From: Bin75 sp965223955
Lineage (GTDB): Bacteria > Nitrospirota > Nitrospiria > Nitrospirales > UBA8639
Reading direction: 5' to 3'
Assembly (NCBI GenBank): GCA_965223955.1
Contig: OZ245029.1
Coordinates: forward strand, 806,001-870,000
DNA: 64,000 nucleotides
Under the pieces are notes generated by a model, which saw only the letters and a list, made by a program, of their open reading frames with translations, ran no database searches and was not told the origin of the DNA. The translations under genes were made by a program, and so were the position numbers. The stretch's first letter is position 1, and every line of letters starts with the position of its first letter. Shown one piece after another: positions 47,712-57,624 of the stretch.

Positions 47712-50591
47712 TTATTGATATTGCTCGATCGGAGGACACGTGCAGACGACGTTGCGATCTCCATACGCACTGTCGATGCGTGAGACGGCGGGCCAGAATT
47801 TCAAGTCCCTGAGCCAGGGCAGGGGGAAGGCCGCCCGTTCGCGGCTGTAGGCATGATTCCAGTCCGGTCTCGTGACGTCTTCAATCGTATGCGGGGCATG
47901 TTTCAGGGGATTGTCGTCTCGCGGGAGGCGCCCTTCTTCAACATCCCTGATCTCTTGTCGAATCGTCAACAGCGCATCGCAATACTGATCGAGTTCCGAT
48001 TTGGACTCGCTTTCCGTGGGTTCAATCATCATCGTACCGGCCACGGGCCATGAAATGGTCGGGGCGTGGAATCCAAAGTCCATGAGGCGTTTGGCGACGT
48101 CTTCCACTTCAACGCCGGCGGACTTCTTGAACGGTCGCAAATCCAGAATAAATTCATGGGCGCATAGGCCGCCCTTTCCGGTGTACAGGATGGAAAAATC
48201 CTTTTCCAGTCGCTTGGCCATGTAGTTGGCATTGAGAATGGCGACGCTGGTGGCCCGGGTCAAGCCCTTTGAACCCATGAGGGCAATAAAGGCCCAGGAA
48301 ATCGGCAAGATACTCGGGCTCCCCTGGGGGGCCGCGGAGACCGGTCCGATGCCGTGTGCTCCACCCGTGTCGCGGATCGGATGTCCGGGCAAAAACGGAG
48401 CCAGGTGCGCGGCGGCGGCAATCGGCCCCATCCCGGGTCCGCCCCCGCCATGGGGAATACAAAAGGTCTTGTGCAGGTTGAGATGACAGACGTCGGCGCC
48501 GATGTCGGCCGGCCGGCACAGCCCGACCATCGCGTTCATGTTGGCGCCGTCCATATAGACCTGGCCGCCGTGCTCGTGCACGATTCGACAGATTTCCTGA
48601 ATCGTTTCTTCAAAGACCCCATGCGTCGAAGGATAGGTCACCATGAGAGCGGCTAACGTATCGTGGTGGCGGCCGACCTTGGCGCGCAAATCGACAAGAT
48701 CGATATTTCCGCGTTCGTCACAGGCCACGGGAACGACTTTCAGGCCGGCAATCGCCGCGCTCGCGGGATTGGTCCCGTGAGCCGACGCCGGGATCAGACA
48801 CGTGTTCCGGTGCCCTTGGCCGAGGCTTTCGTGATACGCCCGAATAACCAGCAGCCCGGCATATTCCCCTTGGGAGCCGGCGTTGGGTTGGAGCGAGATT
48901 GCCGGATACCCCGTGATTTCCGAGAGCCAGGTCTCCAGTTCCTGGAACAATTGGGTGTACCCTTCCGTTTGTTTCGGAGGGGCAAACGGATGCATGCGAC
49001 TGAATTCCGGCCACGTCACGGGGAGCATCTCCGTCGTCGCGTTGAGTTTCATGGTGCAGGAGCCCAGGGGAATCATGGAATGGACCAGCGAAAGGTCTCG
49101 CGACTGGAGACGATGCATGTAGCGGAGCAGCTCGTGTTCGGAATGATACCGGTGAAAGACTTCGTGAGTCAGAAAGGGGATTGTGCGGGCAAAAAGGGCC
49201 GGCAGGGAGACGGAGCGCGTTTCCGCCAGTTCTTTTGCCGTAAACCACACCTGCCCGTCTTTTGAAAACGTTTTCCAGAGTGTCTCCACGTCATCCAGGG
49301 TCGTGGTTTCATCCAATGCGATGCCGAAGGAACCGTCTGCAAATTCTCGAAGGTTGAGACGATGCTGCTCCGCCCGGTCGCGGATCCGGTCCGCCGGGAG
49401 CACGCCGGTGGACACCCGCAACGTATCGAAAAAGTGCTCGTCCGGAACGCGACACCCGAGACGGGTCAAGCCCTCGGCGAGGACAAGGGTCAAGCCGTGG
49501 ACGCGCTCGGCAATGCGTTTCAGCCCGTCTGGGCCGTGATACACGGCATACATGCCGGCAATATTGGCCAACAGGACTTGAGCCGTACAGATGTTACTCG
49601 TGGCCCGGTCGCGACGAATATGTTGCTCCCGAGTCTGTAACGCCAGCCGGTACGCCGTTCGCCCCTGACTATCTTTGGACACGCCGACGATTCGTCCGGG
49701 AATTTGGCGCTTGTAGTCTTCGCGCGTGGCCAGGAACGCGGCATGCGGGCCTCCGAATCCCATAGGAACCCCGAAGCGCTGGCTGGATCCCACGGCGATA
49801 TCCGCACCGAATTCTCCCGGTGGTTTGAAGAGGGTCAGCGCGAGCAGGTCCGTGGCCACGACGACCTGGGTGCCCGCGTCATGGGCTCGCCGGACCAGAT
49901 CGTGGCAATTGCGAAACGTGCCGTCCGTGGTGGGATATTGCAGGAGGAGCCCGCCATACGACGCCTGTTCCCAGTCGATCTCATCGACCGTGCCGATATC
50001 CAAATGGAGACCGAGCGATGCGGCGCGAGTCCGGACCACGGCCAGCGTTTGCGGATGACACTCTTCCGAAGCGAAAAACGCCTGCCGGCCGGTGATGGCT
50101 TTGCACATGGCCATGGCTTCCGCTGCGGCGGTCCCTTCATCCAGAAGGGACGCATTGGCCAAAGGGAGGCCCGTGAGATCAGCCACCATCGTTTGAAAAT
50201 TGAGAAGGGCTTCCAGGCGTCCTTGGGCAATTTCTGCCTGGTAGGGCGTGTACTGGGTGTACCATGCCGGATTTTCCAACATGTTCCGAAGAATGACCGG
50301 GGGCGTGTGACAATCGTAATACCCCATCCCGATAAACGAACGGAACACGTGATTCTTTTGGGCCAAGCGCCGGAGGTCGGCTATAACCTCCTGCTCGCTC
50401 CGTGGGGCCGGCAAGTCGAGCGACTCATGAAGGCGAATGTCCTCGGGGACCGTGGCATGGACCAACGTCTCCAACGATGGGAACCCGAGGACGTTCAGCA
50501 TCTCCCGAATCTCGGCCTCTGTCGGCCCTACGTGTCGATCAAGAAACGTCTTCGCGGGCATCAACCAATTCTGTGAGGTGCGGTCAGTCAT
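47712..50591 (-). CDS. gcvP: Glycine dehydrogenase (decarboxylating) GcvP
   Basis: The 959-residue P-protein is the single-chain form (not split into P1/P2). It decarboxylates glycine with PLP bound at Lys708 in HLNLHKTFCIPHGGGGPGMG. Other landmarks are FIGMGYYDCHTPPVI and GSCTMKLNATTEM. Cells with the reductive glycine or serine cycle use this enzyme in either direction. gcvT is on the opposite strand at 39277. The gene is complete. Confidence 0.97.
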   Translation of the reverse strand: MTDRTSQNWLMPAKTFLDRHVGPTEAEIREMLNVLGFPSLETLVHATVPEDIRLHESLDLPAPRSEQEVIADLRRLAQKNHVFRSFIGMGYYDCHTPPVILRNMLENPAWYTQYTPYQAEIAQGRLEALLNFQTMVADLTGLPLANASLLDEGTAAAEAMAMCKAITGRQAFFASEECHPQTLAVVRTRAASLGLHLDIGTVDEIDWEQASYGGLLLQYPTTDGTFRNCHDLVRRAHDAGTQVVVATDLLALTLFKPPGEFGADIAVGSSQRFGVPMGFGGPHAAFLATREDYKRQIPGRIVGVSKDSQGRTAYRLALQTREQHIRRDRATSNICTAQVLLANIAGMYAVYHGPDGLKRIAERVHGLTLVLAEGLTRLGCRVPDEHFFDTLRVSTGVLPADRIRDRAEQHRLNLREFADGSFGIALDETTTLDDVETLWKTFSKDGQVWFTAKELAETRSVSLPALFARTIPFLTHEVFHRYHSEHELLRYMHRLQSRDLSLVHSMIPLGSCTMKLNATTEMLPVTWPEFSRMHPFAPPKQTEGYTQLFQELETWLSEITGYPAISLQPNAGSQGEYAGLLVIRAYHESLGQGHRNTCLIPASAHGTNPASAAIAGLKVVPVACDERGNIDLVDLRAKVGRHHDTLAALMVTYPSTHGVFEETIQEICRIVHEHGGQVYMDGANMNAMVGLCRPADIGADVCHLNLHKTFCIPHGGGGPGMGPIAAAAHLAPFLPGHPIRDTGGAHGIGPVSAAPQGSPSILPISWAFIALMGSKGLTRATSVAILNANYMAKRLEKDFSILYTGKGGLCAHEFILDLRPFKKSAGVEVEDVAKRLMDFGFHAPTISWPVAGTMMIEPTESESKSELDQYCDALLTIRQEIRDVEEGRLPRDDNPLKHAPHTIEDVTRPDWNHAYSRERAAFPLPWLRDLKFWPAVSRIDSAYGDRNVVCTCPPIEQYQ

Positions 50592-50827
50592 AAAGCGAGG
50601 AAAGAGCGAGGCTCAGTCTGGATGAAAACGGTTCATGATGGTCTGTTCAGCGCGAAGTCGGAAAAAGGCGTCGTGAGCCGGCAAATGCGATTGCATTCAA
50701 CGAATATGAAGAGATTGATGCGGCGGTGGCTTGCGTTCGTGGCCGATCGCACACGTTATCGACGTCAATTATCAGCTTATCATGGTCTCCCGGACCCTGC
50801 CAAGTGATCTGCCGTCGTCGGGGATTC

Positions 50828-51628
50828 TTACTGTTGCACGTGGACGGTGACGAGCATGGCTTCTTGGGCGTCTCCAATCCGAATGCCGGATATGGGCGCG
50901 GCGTCTCTATAATCAAGACCCGTTGCCACGCGCACGTAGCGCTCATCCGGCGAAATCCCGTTTGACACGTCAAACCCGGTCCAGCCTATGCGCTCGATCC
51001 ATGCTTCCGCCCAGGCATGGCTTGCGTCCTGTTCCACGTGGTTCTCCAGCATGAGATACCCGCTGACGTACCGGGCCGGAAAGCCAAGAAGCCGTGCCGC
51101 ACTGAGAAACACATGCGTATGGTCCTGGCACACGCCGTGCCCTGCCCGTAGCGCGTCTTCCGCCGTGGTTTGGGAATGTGTCAGTCCTTTCTTATAGGAT
51201 AGGGCCTTCGCAACAAGACCGGAGAGCGCGTGCAGTCGTGTCAGGTCATCCCGGGCGTCACCGACCAGAGATTTGACGAGATTATGAATCGGCTCACCCG
51301 GCTTGGTGAGTGCGGTCGACCGTTTGAAATACCACAACGGCGTGTAGCCATGCTGTTTGCCGGCAATCCCGTTTTGCTCGATCGTTTCGACCTCGCCTTT
51401 GCAATGGATGCTGATCTCCGACCGATCTTCATGAAGGCTGATCAGGGTCACGAGGTTACTGTGCTGATCAGTAAACTCGAGCTGTTTGCAACCGCCTTCA
51501 ACCGTAATGCCCCACGTTAACACGTTCTGCGACGCCTGCGACTTCGGCGTCAGACGAACCTGTTGTAACGCGTAGTGGACGGGCTTGTCGTATTCGTATT
51601 TCGTGAGATGGGAAATGTTCAGTCTCAT
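50828..51628 (-). CDS. Transglutaminase-like cysteine peptidase of the ATP-grasp operon
   Basis: The 266-residue protein has an N-terminal BTLCP-type beta domain (LNISHLTKYEYDKPVHYALQ) and a transglutaminase core with the triad Cys (AGHGVCQDHTHVF), His (DASHAWAEAWIE) and Asp (GWTGFDVSNG). Genes of this kind accompany alpha-E and circularly permuted ATP-grasp proteins, as here. They may form or break amide bonds on a peptide or protein target. The ATG at 51628 is 4 bp from the stop of the alpha-E gene. The product is cytoplasmic by sequence. Confidence 0.88.
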   Translation of the reverse strand: MRLNISHLTKYEYDKPVHYALQQVRLTPKSQASQNVLTWGITVEGGCKQLEFTDQHSNLVTLISLHEDRSEISIHCKGEVETIEQNGIAGKQHGYTPLWYFKRSTALTKPGEPIHNLVKSLVGDARDDLTRLHALSGLVAKALSYKKGLTHSQTTAEDALRAGHGVCQDHTHVFLSAARLLGFPARYVSGYLMLENHVEQDASHAWAEAWIERIGWTGFDVSNGISPDERYVRVATGLDYRDAAPISGIRIGDAQEAMLVTVHVQQ

Positions 51629-51632
51629 CCTG

Positions 51633-52574
51633 CTATCCGTAAAAGCGGTAATCCTTTTCAATCTGTCTTCCCAGAATACTGTTGTCCCGGATGAAGTTCT
51701 GGATAAATTCGTGCAACCCGGATTCGAAGATATCTTCGATTGAGCGGTCTGTCAGCCTGGTGAACACCGTTTCCGCCTGGTCGAAGCAGGGCTGGCGAAC
51801 CTCGTAATTTTTGGCGAGATGCGTGAGATTACCCACGATCTTTGAATAGCAGAAGGCGAGAGAACGCGGCATTCGGAGATCGAGCATCAGGAAATTCGCG
51901 ATCTCCCTTGGGCGAACGTCACCTTTATGGAGCCGGTGGTAGGAGCGTTGGGCCGACACCGACCTGAGAATGGTTTCCCACTGAATGTTATCCACTGAGC
52001 TGCCGACTAACGAGACGGACGGCAACAGCAAATAATACTTGACGTCGAGGATGCGCGCCGTGTTGTCCGCCCGTTCCAGGAACGTACCGAGACGGGCGAA
52101 ATTGAATATGTCATTGCGCATCATGGTGCCGTGGAGCGTGCCACCGAGCAGGGCGTTTTGCCGCTGGATCGTGCTGAGGACAAAGGGCAACTCCCGTTCT
52201 CGCACGGGATGGACGAGTAATTCCTTGAGGGTCAGCCAGCATTCATTGGTGGCCGACCAGAGCTCACGCGTCAGTGCGGTGCGCAGGAGCCGGGCATTGT
52301 CGCGTGCGGACTGAATCATCGACATGACGCTGGAAGGATTGGATGGGTCGCGTAACAGGAAATCGATGACGTGGTCCGTATCCATCCGTTCGTATTTTTC
52401 CATGAAAGGCTGCTTGACGCCGATCGTGGTGATGACGGACGCCCACTCGTTCTCCGCGGCGGCGGCGCGAGTCAGGGCAATGCGAAAACCGGCGTCGAGC
52501 AGGCGTGCGGTATTTTCGTTTCGTTCAAGGTAACGAAACATCCAGAACAGGCCGTCGGCGGTTTTCCCGAGCAT
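51633..52574 (-). CDS. Alpha-E domain protein
   Basis: The 313-residue, almost all-helical protein has the conserved alpha-E start GLFWMFRYLERNENTARLLD and the middle FARLGTFLERADNTARILDV, a repeat of the same element. Its role is unknown, though it is always in this operon. It lies between the ATP-grasp and transglutaminase genes with 4-5 bp gaps, so the three are one transcript. Confidence 0.92.
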   Translation of the reverse strand: MLGKTADGLFWMFRYLERNENTARLLDAGFRIALTRAAAAENEWASVITTIGVKQPFMEKYERMDTDHVIDFLLRDPSNPSSVMSMIQSARDNARLLRTALTRELWSATNECWLTLKELLVHPVRERELPFVLSTIQRQNALLGGTLHGTMMRNDIFNFARLGTFLERADNTARILDVKYYLLLPSVSLVGSSVDNIQWETILRSVSAQRSYHRLHKGDVRPREIANFLMLDLRMPRSLAFCYSKIVGNLTHLAKNYEVRQPCFDQAETVFTRLTDRSIEDIFESGLHEFIQNFIRDNSILGRQIEKDYRFYG

Positions 52575-52579
52575 CGCGG

Positions 52580-54004
52580 TTATTCCTCCAGGACCCAGGT
52601 GTCCTTGGTGCCGCCGCCCTGGCTGGAATTGACGACAAGCGACCCCTTGTTCAACGCCACGCGGGTCAGCCCGCCCGGAGTCATATGAATCCCGTCCGGC
52701 GACACCAGGACAAAGACACGCAGGTCCACGTGGCGCGGGTCCAGGCCATTCTTGGTAAGAATCGGCGTCGTTGAAAGTGAAAGGGTGGGCTGGGCAATAT
52801 ACTTGCCTGGTCTTGCTTCCAACTTGTTCCGGAACGCGACAAGTTCTTCCTTGCTCGCGGCAGGCCCTACCAGCATTCCATACCCGCCGGAACCATGCAC
52901 CTCCTTGACGACCAACTCGGACAGGTGGTCCAGCACGTAGCGCAACGCATCAGGCTCGGAGCAACGCCAGGTCGGCACGTTTTTCAGCAGCGCCTTGTCG
53001 CCCGTATAGAACTCGATGATGTCCGGCATATACGAATAGACGGCCTTATCATCGGCAATGCCCGTGCCGGGGGCGTTGGCGATGGTGACCCCGCCGGCCC
53101 TGTAGACGTCGAAAATGCCCGGCACCCCCAGGAGTGACTGCGGATTGAAGTTGAGCGGGTCAAGGTAGTCGTCGTCCACGCGTCGGTAAATGACGTCAAT
53201 GGGTGCATACCCTTGGGTGGTACGCATGGCGATGCGTCCATCGACCACGCGCAGATCATGACCTTCGACCAACTCCGCGCCCATCTGGGCGGCAAGGAAC
53301 GCGTGCTCAAAATAGGCCGAATTGTAGATGCCGGGGGTCAGCACCGCGAGGACCGGCGTCCCCTCGCACGAACGTGGTGCGCAGTTGCCGAGCGAGCGTC
53401 GCAGGTTTTTGGGATAGTCGCCGACGGCCTGCACGTTGATCTGCGCAAACAGTTCCGGAAACATCTGGAGCATGATTTCCCGGTTCTCCAGCATGTAGGA
53501 CACTCCGGACGGAGTGCGAGCATTGTCCTCCAGGACGTAGAATTCGTTTTCGCCGGTGCGGACGATATCGACGCCGACGATGTGGGTATAGACGTTACCC
53601 GGTGGCGAGACGCCGATCATCTGTTGAAGAAACGCATCATTTTCAGCGATCAACTCTACCGGAATGCGACCCGCCCGAAAGATTTCCTGCCGGTGATACA
53701 CGTCGTGCAAAAAGGCATTCATCGCCTGGACCCGCTGCCGAATCCCGCGAACGAGCCGTGACCATTCACGACTGGAAATGATGCGCGGCACGACGTCGAA
53801 CGGGATCAGTCGTTCACTGGCTTCCTCCTCTCCATACACACTGAAGGTGATCCCGATCCTGCGAAAAACGGTCTCGGCTTCATCTGATTTACGATGCAGC
53901 CACGCCGCGTCCTGGGACTCAAGCCATTGGTGATAGTCACGATAGGACTCGCGACGCTGTTCGCCCGTCCCGAACATTTCGTCGAAATTCATAAAATCAG
54001 CCAT
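52580..54004 (-). CDS. Circularly permuted ATP-grasp protein (type 2)
   Basis: The 474-residue protein has the permuted ATP-grasp hallmarks YVLEDNARTPSGVSYMLENR, GIADDKAVYSYMPDII and VKEVHGSGGYGMLVGPAAS. ATP-grasp enzymes ligate carboxyl to amine using ATP, so a peptide or amide product is likely. The ATG at 54004 fits the family start MADFMNFDEMFG. It is the first gene of the trio with the alpha-E and transglutaminase genes. Substrates are unknown. Confidence 0.92.
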   Translation of the reverse strand: MADFMNFDEMFGTGEQRRESYRDYHQWLESQDAAWLHRKSDEAETVFRRIGITFSVYGEEEASERLIPFDVVPRIISSREWSRLVRGIRQRVQAMNAFLHDVYHRQEIFRAGRIPVELIAENDAFLQQMIGVSPPGNVYTHIVGVDIVRTGENEFYVLEDNARTPSGVSYMLENREIMLQMFPELFAQINVQAVGDYPKNLRRSLGNCAPRSCEGTPVLAVLTPGIYNSAYFEHAFLAAQMGAELVEGHDLRVVDGRIAMRTTQGYAPIDVIYRRVDDDYLDPLNFNPQSLLGVPGIFDVYRAGGVTIANAPGTGIADDKAVYSYMPDIIEFYTGDKALLKNVPTWRCSEPDALRYVLDHLSELVVKEVHGSGGYGMLVGPAASKEELVAFRNKLEARPGKYIAQPTLSLSTTPILTKNGLDPRHVDLRVFVLVSPDGIHMTPGGLTRVALNKGSLVVNSSQGGGTKDTWVLEE

Positions 54005-54385
54005 AAGATCAGAAATTTCCACACTGGGTGACGGCCGCTATGGGCACAATGCCAAATCGTTCCATTCCTCTTTCGATGTTCTCACGGAGCATGACGCTGT
54101 TTGCCTCGTAGCGAGGGGAAATGGCCACGAAAACAGGAAGGAATCCAACTTCCATTATCCAGATATTTCAGCATTTTTCAATCAGGAAAGACGGCATTCG
54201 GCATCAAAAGGCCGTACTCATAGAGAACGCCAGGCGTCCTGGCCAACCGTGGTCGCGCCGCGCCGTTCCGCAATCCGACGGACCCTCATTCTGCACGTTG
54301 CCGAAAACCCTCATGTTCGTGGCTTGAGAAATTTTCGAGGTTCCGGTACACAAGAAAATTCACGACTTCCACGCAGGGTGACACG
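54005..54385. other. Gap without a recognised gene
   Basis: The 380-bp gap between divergent genes has no coding frame I would support. It is expected to hold two promoters, but no clear boxes were seen by eye. Confidence 0.5.
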
Positions 54386-55690
54386 ATGATCATTTTCTCC
54401 AACATCAAGAAATTGTATGACGGAACCTCAGGCACCGGTGCGGCGGTTCATGAAGGAGTCGACGTGTGGGTTGAAGGGGGCAAAATCGAAGCGGTCAAAC
54501 CGCATCAGGCCCGGCACGGTCACGACGTTCGCCACGTTGATTGTTCTTCACTCACCGCGACCCCGGGGCTCGTCGACTGCCATGGGCACGTCACCGTGTT
54601 GGGCATCCGCGACGAAGACCTGGCTGCCATGAGCGGGCCAGCCGGTCTGCTCTATACCGAGCGGATTCTCTATGCCACGTTGGTTCATGGCGGCGTGACG
54701 ACCGTTCGTGACGTGGGAGGGGCCACACACGTGGTGAAACGATTGGTGGAGGAAGGGCTCCTCATTGGGCCTCGTTTGAAAATTGCCATTTGCATGCTGT
54801 CCACGACCGGCGGTCATGCGGATTTTCGCGGCACGGACCGGTGCCATGACACGGTCTCCCGGTTATGGCCTGCGGGCCCCGGTCGTCCATCGAGTATTGT
54901 GGACGGGCCCTGGGAATGTCGAAAACGCGTGCGTGAAATCGCCGCGTGTGGCGGGGACCTGGTGAAAATTTGTGCGAGTCCCGGGGTCGTGTCTCCCTCG
55001 GATAAATTGGAGCATCGGGATTTCACGCAAGCGGAAATCGAAGCGATTTGTGACGAAGCCGCCGGTCGCGGCATGATGGTCGCGGCCCATGCCCATAGCC
55101 GGCACGGGATCGAATTGGCCATTGATTGCGGAGTGCATGATATTCAGCATATCTCGTTTCTGAATGAACCCTTGGCGGAAAAAGCCTATGCCAAAGGGTG
55201 TACGGTGACCCCCACGTCATGGATCAATTATGAGTTGCCCAAGGTGGAGGACCTCTCTCCTTTTGTCGCCGAGAAAATGCGACAAGTGACTCAGGCCCAT
55301 GCCGAAGCGGTCAGAATCGCGCAGGCGAGCGGGCTCACGATGATCACGGGGACCGACCCCATCCTTCCCCATATGCACGGCCGGAATTATATGGAGATGG
55401 TCTCCCTGATCAAGGATGGCTTGCCTCCCCTGGCAGCGTGGCACAGCGGGACGGGGCTCGCTGCCGAGCGCATTGGACAAGACGATGCCGGTCAATTGGT
55501 GCCGGGGTATCGGGCCGACATTCTGTTCAGCCGGGGTGACGTCATTGCCGAACCGCACCTGTTCGACCAAGGGACGTTGGCGGAAGTGGTCAAAGACGGT
55601 ATCGGCTATCGCGGCTATCTGAACGGAGTTCCTCAGAAAACCTTTCGTTCAGTGGTGGACGACCTGCTCGCGGGTCCTTTTTCCCAATAG
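54386..55690 (+). CDS. Amidohydrolase, imidazolonepropionase/prolidase-like
   Basis: The 434-residue enzyme has the amidohydrolase metal-site order: CHGHV (HxH), LVKICASPG (carboxylated Lys), VAAHAHS and IQHISF (His ligands) and TGTDP (Asp). Members of this class include Xaa-Arg and Xaa-Pro dipeptidases and imidazolonepropionase. Here no substrate can be chosen. No signal peptide is present, so it acts in the cytoplasm. It lies apart from its neighbours. Confidence 0.88.
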   Translation: MIIFSNIKKLYDGTSGTGAAVHEGVDVWVEGGKIEAVKPHQARHGHDVRHVDCSSLTATPGLVDCHGHVTVLGIRDEDLAAMSGPAGLLYTERILYATLVHGGVTTVRDVGGATHVVKRLVEEGLLIGPRLKIAICMLSTTGGHADFRGTDRCHDTVSRLWPAGPGRPSSIVDGPWECRKRVREIAACGGDLVKICASPGVVSPSDKLEHRDFTQAEIEAICDEAAGRGMMVAAHAHSRHGIELAIDCGVHDIQHISFLNEPLAEKAYAKGCTVTPTSWINYELPKVEDLSPFVAEKMRQVTQAHAEAVRIAQASGLTMITGTDPILPHMHGRNYMEMVSLIKDGLPPLAAWHSGTGLAAERIGQDDAGQLVPGYRADILFSRGDVIAEPHLFDQGTLAEVVKDGIGYRGYLNGVPQKTFRSVVDDLLAGPFSQ

Positions 55691-55708
55691 CCAAATAGAG
55701 GTAAAGAG

Positions 55709-56290
55709 TCAGGACGGCTGGATTTCCGGTTTGGAGAAGTCGTGCTGTGCGGGGTCATTCTGCAAGTCCACGACGAGTTCCCCTTTCGGCGAGAAAAAAC
55801 CCTGCCCGTCGATTTGGACAACCCCGTTACAGTTGTCCTGGAAGAATTCCAGGATCCACCCGTTGAAATCGTAGCCCTCCTCGGTGATGTCGTTTTTGAG
55901 GATCCGAGTCGCAAGAATAAAGTGGGCTCGCACGACGAATTCTCTCGCCAGATCGGCCTCCACGTCACCAAAGGCGGACAGTTGCGCGGAAAACCCCGTC
56001 TGTTCTTGTTCAAAGACGTCCTGATAGGTGCCTTCGTTACGAATGCAAAACAGTTGAAGCGGTTTCTTCTCACGGTGATATCCGAACGCCACTTGGATCC
56101 ATGAATACTCATCAAGCACTTCAGGATCCATTTTGGGTATGAGGGGCACTTGGTTTTTCGATTTTAAAAAATCCAATAACAGGCGGAGCGGGGGAGGGTC
56201 CTTGCGTTGGCAAAAAACCCGGGAATAGAGAAACTCGTTTCCCGCGTCATCGGATTTTGTCAGTGAAATGACGGATAATTCTTTTCCCAT
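55709..56290 (-). CDS. Protein of unknown function
   Basis: The 193-residue soluble protein is not of a family I recognise. It has LKNDITEEGYDFNGWILEFF and QGFFSPKGELVVDLQNDPA, both with hydrophobic/acidic alternation suggesting a beta-rich fold. TTGGAGGGG lies upstream of the ATG. It converges with the amidohydrolase gene, which ends 18 bp away, so it is probably expressed alone. Confidence 0.65.
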   Translation of the reverse strand: MGKELSVISLTKSDDAGNEFLYSRVFCQRKDPPPLRLLLDFLKSKNQVPLIPKMDPEVLDEYSWIQVAFGYHREKKPLQLFCIRNEGTYQDVFEQEQTGFSAQLSAFGDVEADLAREFVVRAHFILATRILKNDITEEGYDFNGWILEFFQDNCNGVVQIDGQGFFSPKGELVVDLQNDPAQHDFSKPEIQPS

Positions 56291-56422
56291 GGCAGTTCCC
56301 CTCCAATTGAATCACTCAGATAACGCACACTGTACCGTGGTCGAAGCCTAGGCTTCAAGGAAACCGATCGGTTGTTTATGGAAAAACTCGGCGAAGTCTC
56401 GCATCAGACAAGGGTTTTGTGG

Positions 56423-56451
56423 TTGACAGTGTATCACGCTTTCGGTAGACT
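56423..56451 (+). promoter_or_regulatory. Candidate sigma-70 promoter of the HU gene
   Basis: TTGACA, a 17-bp spacer, TAGACT. It matches the sigma-70 consensus well (-35 perfect). It would give a leader of about 125 nt before the HU start. Confidence 0.6.
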
Positions 56452-56585
56452 CGCTCCCATCTTCTATGGTGGTTTTTGTGGTGTTCAGGGGCCATTAATC
56501 GTTTCAAGATATCTTCCAGCAAGCTTATTCTACACGCGTTCTATCCTACTGACATGCTCCCTTTTGAAGATAGAGGAGGTTCAAC

Positions 56586-56873
56586 ATGGCCAAAGCTATG
56601 ACAAAATCCCAGATCGTTGATCAGTTGGCGACAAAGTCCGGAGTGACAAAAAAGATTACGAGTGAAGTTCTCGATAACCTGGCTGCTTTGGCTTACAAAG
56701 AAGCGAAAAACTCTTTTACCGTGCCCGGACTTGGCAAGATAGTGCTGTCTCATCGGAAAGCTCGAACCGGAAGAAATCCCCAAACCGGTGAACCGATCAA
56801 GATTCCGGCCAAGAAAGTGGTGAAGTTTCGGGTAGCCAAAGTCGCGAAAGATTCCATCTTAGGCAAAAAGTAA
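56586..56873 (+). CDS. HU-family DNA-binding protein
   Basis: The 95-residue protein is a nucleoid-associated HU-like protein that bends and compacts DNA. Visible are the N-terminal helical MTKSQIVDQLATKSGVTKK, the hinge PGLGKIVLSHRKA and the signature RTGRNPQTGEPIKIPAKK at the DNA-binding arm. GGAGG precedes the ATG, and a terminator follows at 56906. Confidence 0.93.
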   Translation: MAKAMTKSQIVDQLATKSGVTKKITSEVLDNLAALAYKEAKNSFTVPGLGKIVLSHRKARTGRNPQTGEPIKIPAKKVVKFRVAKVAKDSILGKK

Positions 56874-56905
56874 ATTTTCAGGTGCGGAAAAGTTTTGACG
56901 GTGAG

Positions 56906-56925
56906 AAGGGCGAATCGCCCTTTTT
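56906..56925 (+). terminator. Intrinsic terminator of the HU gene
   Basis: Stem AAGGGCG/CGCCCTT with loop AAT, followed by TTT. It is 32 bp after the HU stop. Confidence 0.8.
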
Positions 56926-57042
56926 GCGAACAGGGATAACGAATTAACAGGTTTTTCAGAAGAAGCAAAAAGAGTCGCTTGTCAAGCCGCCTCGCCGCTT
57001 GGAAGTCTTCTGCTCGGAAACGGGCAGCACCAAGGTTTTGTT

Positions 57043-57318
57043 TTAATAAAACGAAGCCCCCAACCCTGTCGTACTCATTCCATCATGAGCCACGAGGCTG
57101 ATTTCGTCTCCATCGTGCACGGGTGTATCTTCGCTCGCCACTCGTCGATTGATCGTCACCATCACCTTGTTTTCTCGTAAAAGTCTGGTCACCTGTCGAA
57201 GTTTGCGCCCCTGCTGTTTAATCAGTTGTTTCAACGAAAGGGGATCTTCCAGTTCACAGGACAAACTTCGTTCGCCGTCAGATGTTTCTAAATCTCCCAT
57301 AAGGGTTATGCTGACCAT
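57043..57318 (-). CDS. ThiS/MoaD-like ubiquitin-fold protein without C-terminal GG
   Basis: The 91-residue protein has the beta-grasp layout: VSITLMGDL, LSLKQLIKQQ, VMVTINRRVASEDTPVHDGD, EISLVAH. ThiS and MoaD end in Gly-Gly, which is thiocarboxylated. Here the chain instead ends DGMSTTGLGASFY, without GG. It could be a processed carrier, a binding-only relative or a regulator. GAGAGGT lies 5-6 bp before the ATG at 57318. No ThiF or MoeB-type partner is in the window. Confidence 0.7.
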   Translation of the reverse strand: MVSITLMGDLETSDGERSLSCELEDPLSLKQLIKQQGRKLRQVTRLLRENKVMVTINRRVASEDTPVHDGDEISLVAHDGMSTTGLGASFY

Positions 57319-57624
57319 CAACAACCTCTCTTTTTTTCAACAAGGTGACGTGGTGAATCCCGATCAGGAGGTTCAGCCGGAACGAACTGAGCCTTGTGCG
57401 TTTACCGAAGGCATGGGTTGCGAGGGTTTCATCAGGAACACTCGAGGGCGGCAACGCAGGGTTGATTCCATGCGCAATCCTATCAGGATGAACATCCATC
57501 CGGCAATCGGGCCTGGAAGGGTCGGCGGCCAGGATGAGCCGGTCCGGGGCATTGGCCAAGGGAAAAGAAATCAGTATACTGGGTCATCCCATAGCGGCAA
57601 CCACCGATAGACTGTGTGGCAAAC

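Noticed and set aside
54121..54327. 68-codon frame in the gap before the amidohydrolase gene
   Set aside because: Composition and lack of a ribosome-binding site give no support for coding.
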